In this document: piece by piece, positions 62,839 through 64,000 of the stretch | Layout of the letters: every line of letters starts with the position of its first letter | Position numbering within the stretch: the first letter of the stretch is position 1 | DNA from: JAWPMT01 sp965229785 | GTDB lineage: Bacteria; Bacteroidota; Bacteroidia; Cytophagales; Cyclobacteriaceae | Direction of reading: 5' to 3' | Length of the DNA: 64,000 nt | Assembly: GCA_965229785.1 (NCBI GenBank) | Contig: CBDDJS010000001.1 | Span: 5,580,001 to 5,644,000 of the forward strand | Notes under the pieces: model-generated | Database searches by the model: none | What the model was told of the DNA's origin: nothing | Seen by the model: only the letters and a program-made list of their open reading frames with translations | Made by a program: the position numbers and the translations under genes

Positions 62839-63837
62839 ATGGACAGACGAAAATTCATAACCAGTACAACGCTGCTAGGTATGGGGAGCGCCGTGATGGC
62901 CTTTCCACGTGAAGATCAAGTGATCAAGCCGATCGCTTTGAAAAAGGGAGGTACCGTTGGGTTGGTTACTCCAGCCAGTTCTCTTACCCGCTCTGCTTTT
63001 GAAAAGACATTGGCCAACATCGAAACACTCGGATTTAATGTCAAGTATTCTGACAACCTTAGGGTCACCAGAGGTTTTTTGTCTGGTACTGATGCGCAAC
63101 GCCTGGTAGACCTTCATGAGATGTTTGAAGATGATGGCGTGGACGCTATTATTAGTGCACGTGGAGGTTATGGGAGTGCCAGACTGCTGCCAAACTTAAA
63201 TGCCGAGTTGATTAAAAGTAATCCGAAGCCTTTGGTCGGCTATTCCGATATTACTGCCCTTCATCAATTTATTTATGCCAAATCTGGTCTGATAACTTTT
63301 CACGGTCCGGTCGGAGCATCTGATTACAATGATTTTACCAAAGACTACTTTGAAGATGTAGTCATGAAAGGAAAAAAGGTGAAGATTCGTGCAGAGGAGC
63401 CGAAAGTAATCGTTCCGGGAGAAGCTGAAGGCCGATTGATCGGTGGCAATTTGTCCCTGTTGGCCAGTCTGGTAGGGACACCCTATCAAACTTCATACGA
63501 AGGACATATATTGTTCATTGAAGAAATTGGGGAATCTACCTATCGGGTAGATCGAATGCTTACACAAATGGTGCAAAGTGGCGTGCTGAAAGGTGTCAAA
63601 GGCATCGCCCTGGGCTATTTTACGAATTGCGATGCGAAACCCGGAGATCGGGGATATGAACAGTCGATTTCCTTAATGGAAGTCTTCAAAGATCAGTTTG
63701 GTGAGCTTGGTGTTCCGGTACTCGCTGGATTGCCGTTTGGGCATGAGGAACACAACGCAACGCTTCCGGTAGGTGTTCGGGCGAAACTCGACACTGAAAA
63801 AGGACTTATTAAGACGCTTGAAGCAGCGGTCAATTAA
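62839..63837 (+). CDS. LD-carboxypeptidase family protein (peptidase S66)
   Basis: 332 residues from the ATG at 62839 (an open frame reaches back to 62800). The N-terminus M-D-R-R-K-F-I-T-S-T has a twin-arginine-like signal. The S66 fold shows nucleophile Ser in V-G-Y-S-D-I-T, a catalytic Glu in F-I-E-E-I-G-E, and His in P-F-G-H-E-E. Relatives cleave murein tetrapeptides (LdcA) or microcin C (MccF). Follows the acylase gene closely; a shared role in cell-wall or peptide turnover is possible. Confidence 0.9.
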   Translation: MDRRKFITSTTLLGMGSAVMAFPREDQVIKPIALKKGGTVGLVTPASSLTRSAFEKTLANIETLGFNVKYSDNLRVTRGFLSGTDAQRLVDLHEMFEDDGVDAIISARGGYGSARLLPNLNAELIKSNPKPLVGYSDITALHQFIYAKSGLITFHGPVGASDYNDFTKDYFEDVVMKGKKVKIRAEEPKVIVPGEAEGRLIGGNLSLLASLVGTPYQTSYEGHILFIEEIGESTYRVDRMLTQMVQSGVLKGVKGIALGYFTNCDAKPGDRGYEQSISLMEVFKDQFGELGVPVLAGLPFGHEEHNATLPVGVRAKLDTEKGLIKTLEAAVN

Positions 63838-63847
63838 CCTAGTAACT

Positions 63848-64000
63848 ATGAAAAGTAAATTTATCATTCTGCTCATGATTTTGAGCACTGTTTCTATGGC
63901 CCAACACCATAGCGACGCTATTCAGAAAATCTATCAGGAACAGTTAAACAATAGTCATGCTTATGAGAATTTACGGTATTTGACCAAAGAAATTGGCAAT
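63848..64000 (+). CDS. Probable M28-family peptidase, truncated by window edge
   Basis: The first 51 codons are visible: a signal peptide (M-K-S-K-F-I-I-L-L-M-I-L, cleavage near S-M-A-Q), then a helical segment with Y-E-N-L-R-Y-L-T-K-E-I-G-N. That stretch is characteristic of the N-terminus of secreted M28 aminopeptidases in Bacteroidota, but the metal-binding part is outside the window, so the call is tentative. It begins 10 bp after the LD-carboxypeptidase gene, in the same operon. Confidence 0.6.
   Translation, partial: MKSKFIILLMILSTVSMAQHHSDAIQKIYQEQLNNSHAYENLRYLTKEIGN

Noticed and set aside
62902..62917. parS-like CCACGTGAAGA inside the LD-carboxypeptidase gene
   Set aside because: Only the core hexamer and part of one arm match, it is 35 kb from the origin, and the codons are needed for the protein.
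1..64000. CRISPR arrays, tRNA and rRNA genes, prophage or complete insertion sequences
   Set aside because: No regularly spaced direct repeats, no TTCGA-type T-loop with cloverleaf context, and no transposase, integrase or phage structural frames were seen on either strand.

Overview
The window reads as chromosomal DNA of a gliding-type Bacteroidota (Cytophagales-like). The evidence is a GldJ homologue, families largely confined to Bacteroidota (DUF4301, DUF4175, many lipoproteins with a Cys lipobox), promoters of the TTTG / TANNTTTG type, few Shine-Dalgarno sequences, and moderate GC. I cannot name the genus. No tRNA, rRNA, CRISPR array, intact insertion sequence or prophage was seen.

Layout. 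0-11 kb: secreted proteins and lipoproteins (including an Ig-like/DM13 lipoprotein coupled to an outer-membrane barrel), a GT39-type glycosyltransferase, a RelB/ParE-type toxin-antitoxin pair whose toxin is frameshifted, prfA, a DUF4301 protein, a TerB-like protein, a thioredoxin-fold protein and an S1/P1 nuclease. 11-17 kb: a COX3-like membrane protein, mfd and gldJ. 17-30 kb is the replication-origin neighbourhood: a seven-gene + strand cluster (hypothetical, DUF4175, RsbW-like ATPase, ybeY, mnmG, methyltransferase, Ig-like lipoprotein) carries two perfect parS-type sites around the ybeY/mnmG junction, with two degenerate ones upstream. It is followed by an AT-rich intergenic region with five perfect TTATNCACA DnaA boxes, which I call oriC.

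30-35 kb: a fatty-acid beta-oxidation operon (MarR regulator, FadN-type bifunctional enzyme, FadA thiolase) behind a perfect 28-bp palindrome. Next comes an 840-bp region with no protein gene. It holds two tandem copies of a structured element (a likely minus-strand small RNA ending in a terminator hairpin), each preceded by a pair of 16-bp NarL-type 7-2-7 palindromes spaced exactly 22 bp apart. The adjacent gene encodes a NarL/LuxR-type response regulator. This is the strongest candidate for an undescribed regulatory system here.

36-46 kb: a methyltransferase, a YHS-domain protein, a doubly membrane-anchored TAXI-type binding lipoprotein divergent from a CASTOR/POLLUX-type ion channel, then glutamate dehydrogenase. 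The next intergenic region contains a 34-residue membrane microprotein gene with its own promoter and terminator, a 390-bp imperfect inverted repeat, and the second copy of a short repeat first seen near 11 kb. A PLP enzyme, a Rieske protein and a Ca2+/Na+ antiporter follow. 47-64 kb: an FtsX-type permease, an XRE regulator with a palindromic operator, a GAF-domain protein, an SDR, tandem TerB-like genes, a GT4 glycosyltransferase, an arylamine N-acetyltransferase homologue lacking the catalytic Cys, tag, a metallo-beta-lactamase-fold enzyme, a penicillin-acylase-family enzyme, an S66 LD-carboxypeptidase, and the start of a probable M28 peptidase cut by the window edge.
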